Below are positions 5,217 to 6,104 of a stretch of DNA of 6,104 nucleotides, in pieces. Every line of letters starts with the position of its first letter. Positions within the stretch are counted from its first letter, which is position 1. The translations under genes were made by a program, and so were the position numbers. The notes under the pieces are model-generated. The model searched no databases and was not told where the DNA came from. It saw only the letters and a program-made list of their open reading frames with translations. Origin of the DNA: an uncultured Collinsella sp. (GTDB taxonomy: Bacteria > Actinomycetota > Coriobacteriia > Coriobacteriales > Coriobacteriaceae); NCBI GenBank assembly GCA_902478875.1, contig CABSMZ010000117.1:1-6104 (forward strand), written 5' to 3'.

Positions 5217-6104
5217 TTACTCGCCCAGCAGGCTCTTGGTGATGGAAGCGGCGGCCTTCTTGCCGGCGCCCATCGCCAGAATGACCGTAGCGGCACCGGT
5301 GACGATGTCGCCGCCGGCCCAGATGCGGGGATCGGTGGTCTGGCCGGTCTCCTCGTCAGCGACGATGTAGCCCCACTTGTTGAGCTCCATCTTGCCGCCG
5401 ATCTTCTTTGCGAAGGGGTTGGCGTTGGTGCCGATAGCCGAGATCGCGACGTCGCAGGGAATCTCCTCGATGGCGCCCTCGATGGGCACCGGGCGACGAC
5501 GACCGGACTCGTCGGGCTCGCCGAGCTCCATCTTCTGGACCTTGACGGCGCACACGGAGCCGTCCTCGCCAGCGACAAACTCGAGCGGGGAGACGAGCGG
5601 CAGAACCTCGACGCCCTCGGCCTTGGCATGGTGCAGCTCGGCGCGACGGCAGGGCATCTCGTCCTCGGTACGACGGTAGGCGATGATGGCGTGCTCGGCG
5701 CCCAGACGCTTGGCGGTACGGACGGCGTCCATAGCCACGTTGCCGCCACCAAAGACGACGACGTTCTTGCCGTGCTTGGTGGGGGTGTCGTACTCGGGGA
5801 ACTTGTTGGCCTTCATCAGGTTCACGCGGGTGAGGTACTCGTTCGCGAAGAAGACGTTGGGCAGGTTCTCGCCGGGGACGTTGAGGAACTTGGGCAGGCC
5901 AGCGCCGGTCGCCACATAGATGGCGTCGAAGCCCTGCTCGAACAGCTCCTCGGCCGTGGCCATGTTGCCCACGACGGAGTTGTACTCAAACTTGACGCCC
6001 ATGTCCTCCAGGCCGTCAATCTCGCGCTTGACGACCGCCTTGGGCAGACGGAACTCGGGGATGCCGTAGACCAGCACGCCGCCGCCGGTGAAGAAGGCCT
6101 CGAA
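5217..6104 (-). CDS. glutamate synthase small-subunit-type FAD/NADPH oxidoreductase, 5' end cut
   Basis: The C-terminal 295 residues of a flavoprotein of the GltD/GltA family, which passes electrons between NADPH and a partner and, in glutamate synthase, supports making glutamate from glutamine and 2-oxoglutarate. The frame is open to the right edge and begins FEAFFTGGGVLVYGIPEFRLPK-like, the conserved stretch after the missing first FAD-binding motif. Visible blocks are YVATGAG (63-69), the NADPH site VVVFGGGNVAMDAVR (115-129) with YRR at 143-145, and the FAD-closing AGGDIVTGAATVILAMGAGKKAA (263-285). The GTG at 6077 is internal, not the start. The missing part should contain the iron-sulfur N-terminal region. 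Without it, a stand-alone homotetrameric GltA, an NfnB-type transhydrogenase subunit, and a fusion to a dihydroorotate dehydrogenase electron-transfer subunit cannot be told apart. The stop is TAA at 5219-5217, followed by a terminator. Confidence 0.92.
   Translation of the reverse strand, partial: FEAFFTGGGVLVYGIPEFRLPKAVVKREIDGLEDMGVKFEYNSVVGNMATAEELFEQGFDAIYVATGAGLPKFLNVPGENLPNVFFANEYLTRVNLMKANKFPEYDTPTKHGKNVVVFGGGNVAMDAVRTAKRLGAEHAIIAYRRTEDEMPCRRAELHHAKAEGVEVLPLVSPLEFVAGEDGSVCAVKVQKMELGEPDESGRRRPVPIEGAIEEIPCDVAISAIGTNANPFAKKIGGKMELNKWGYIVADEETGQTTDPRIWAGGDIVTGAATVILAMGAGKKAAASITKSLLGE

Overview
The window looks like a chromosomal segment of a high-GC, gut-type actinobacterium of the class Coriobacteriia, most likely Collinsella or a close relative. 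This is inferred from three things: G/C-rich wobble positions, a membrane-anchored LuxR-type regulator, and a surface protein ending in an actinobacterial LAATG sortase signal. No 16S or other marker gene is present, so the taxonomy is provisional. Bases 1-42 are not biological: they are Illumina Nextera adapter sequence left at a contig end.

Layout, left to right. Bases 100-1488 (+) hold two consecutive polar amino-acid ABC transporter permeases, 3 bp apart, forming the membrane part of an importer; its binding protein and ATPase are not in view. A 108-bp imperfect palindrome (1488-1595) starts at the stop codon of the second permease. Bases 1660-2283 (+) encode a cytidylate kinase-like protein, followed by a strong hairpin terminator (2290-2326) that also serves the converging gene. 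Bases 2331-3209 (-) encode a six-helix, half-MFS membrane protein with a C-terminal LuxR DNA-binding domain. Diverging from it, 3324-4886 (+) encodes a 520-residue secreted, sortase-anchored, beta-helix-like surface protein. A short intergenic region with a GTAACA-N3-TGTTAC palindrome separates the two.

The 330-bp gap 4887-5216 has no credible gene but is dense in repeats: two successive 57-bp palindromic units sharing the arm TGTTACAGATTGAGAY, a second and inverted copy of the CCACCACAAAGG hairpin seen at 2290, and a terminator for the minus-strand gene. Bases 5217-6104 (-) are the C-terminal 295 residues of a glutamate synthase small-subunit-type FAD/NADPH oxidoreductase that runs off the right edge.

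The genes do not form one pathway. The two permeases work together, and the LuxR protein is a candidate regulator of the divergent surface protein. I see no defence system, CRISPR array, tRNA, rRNA or transposase gene. The most distinctive content is the set of intergenic palindromes.
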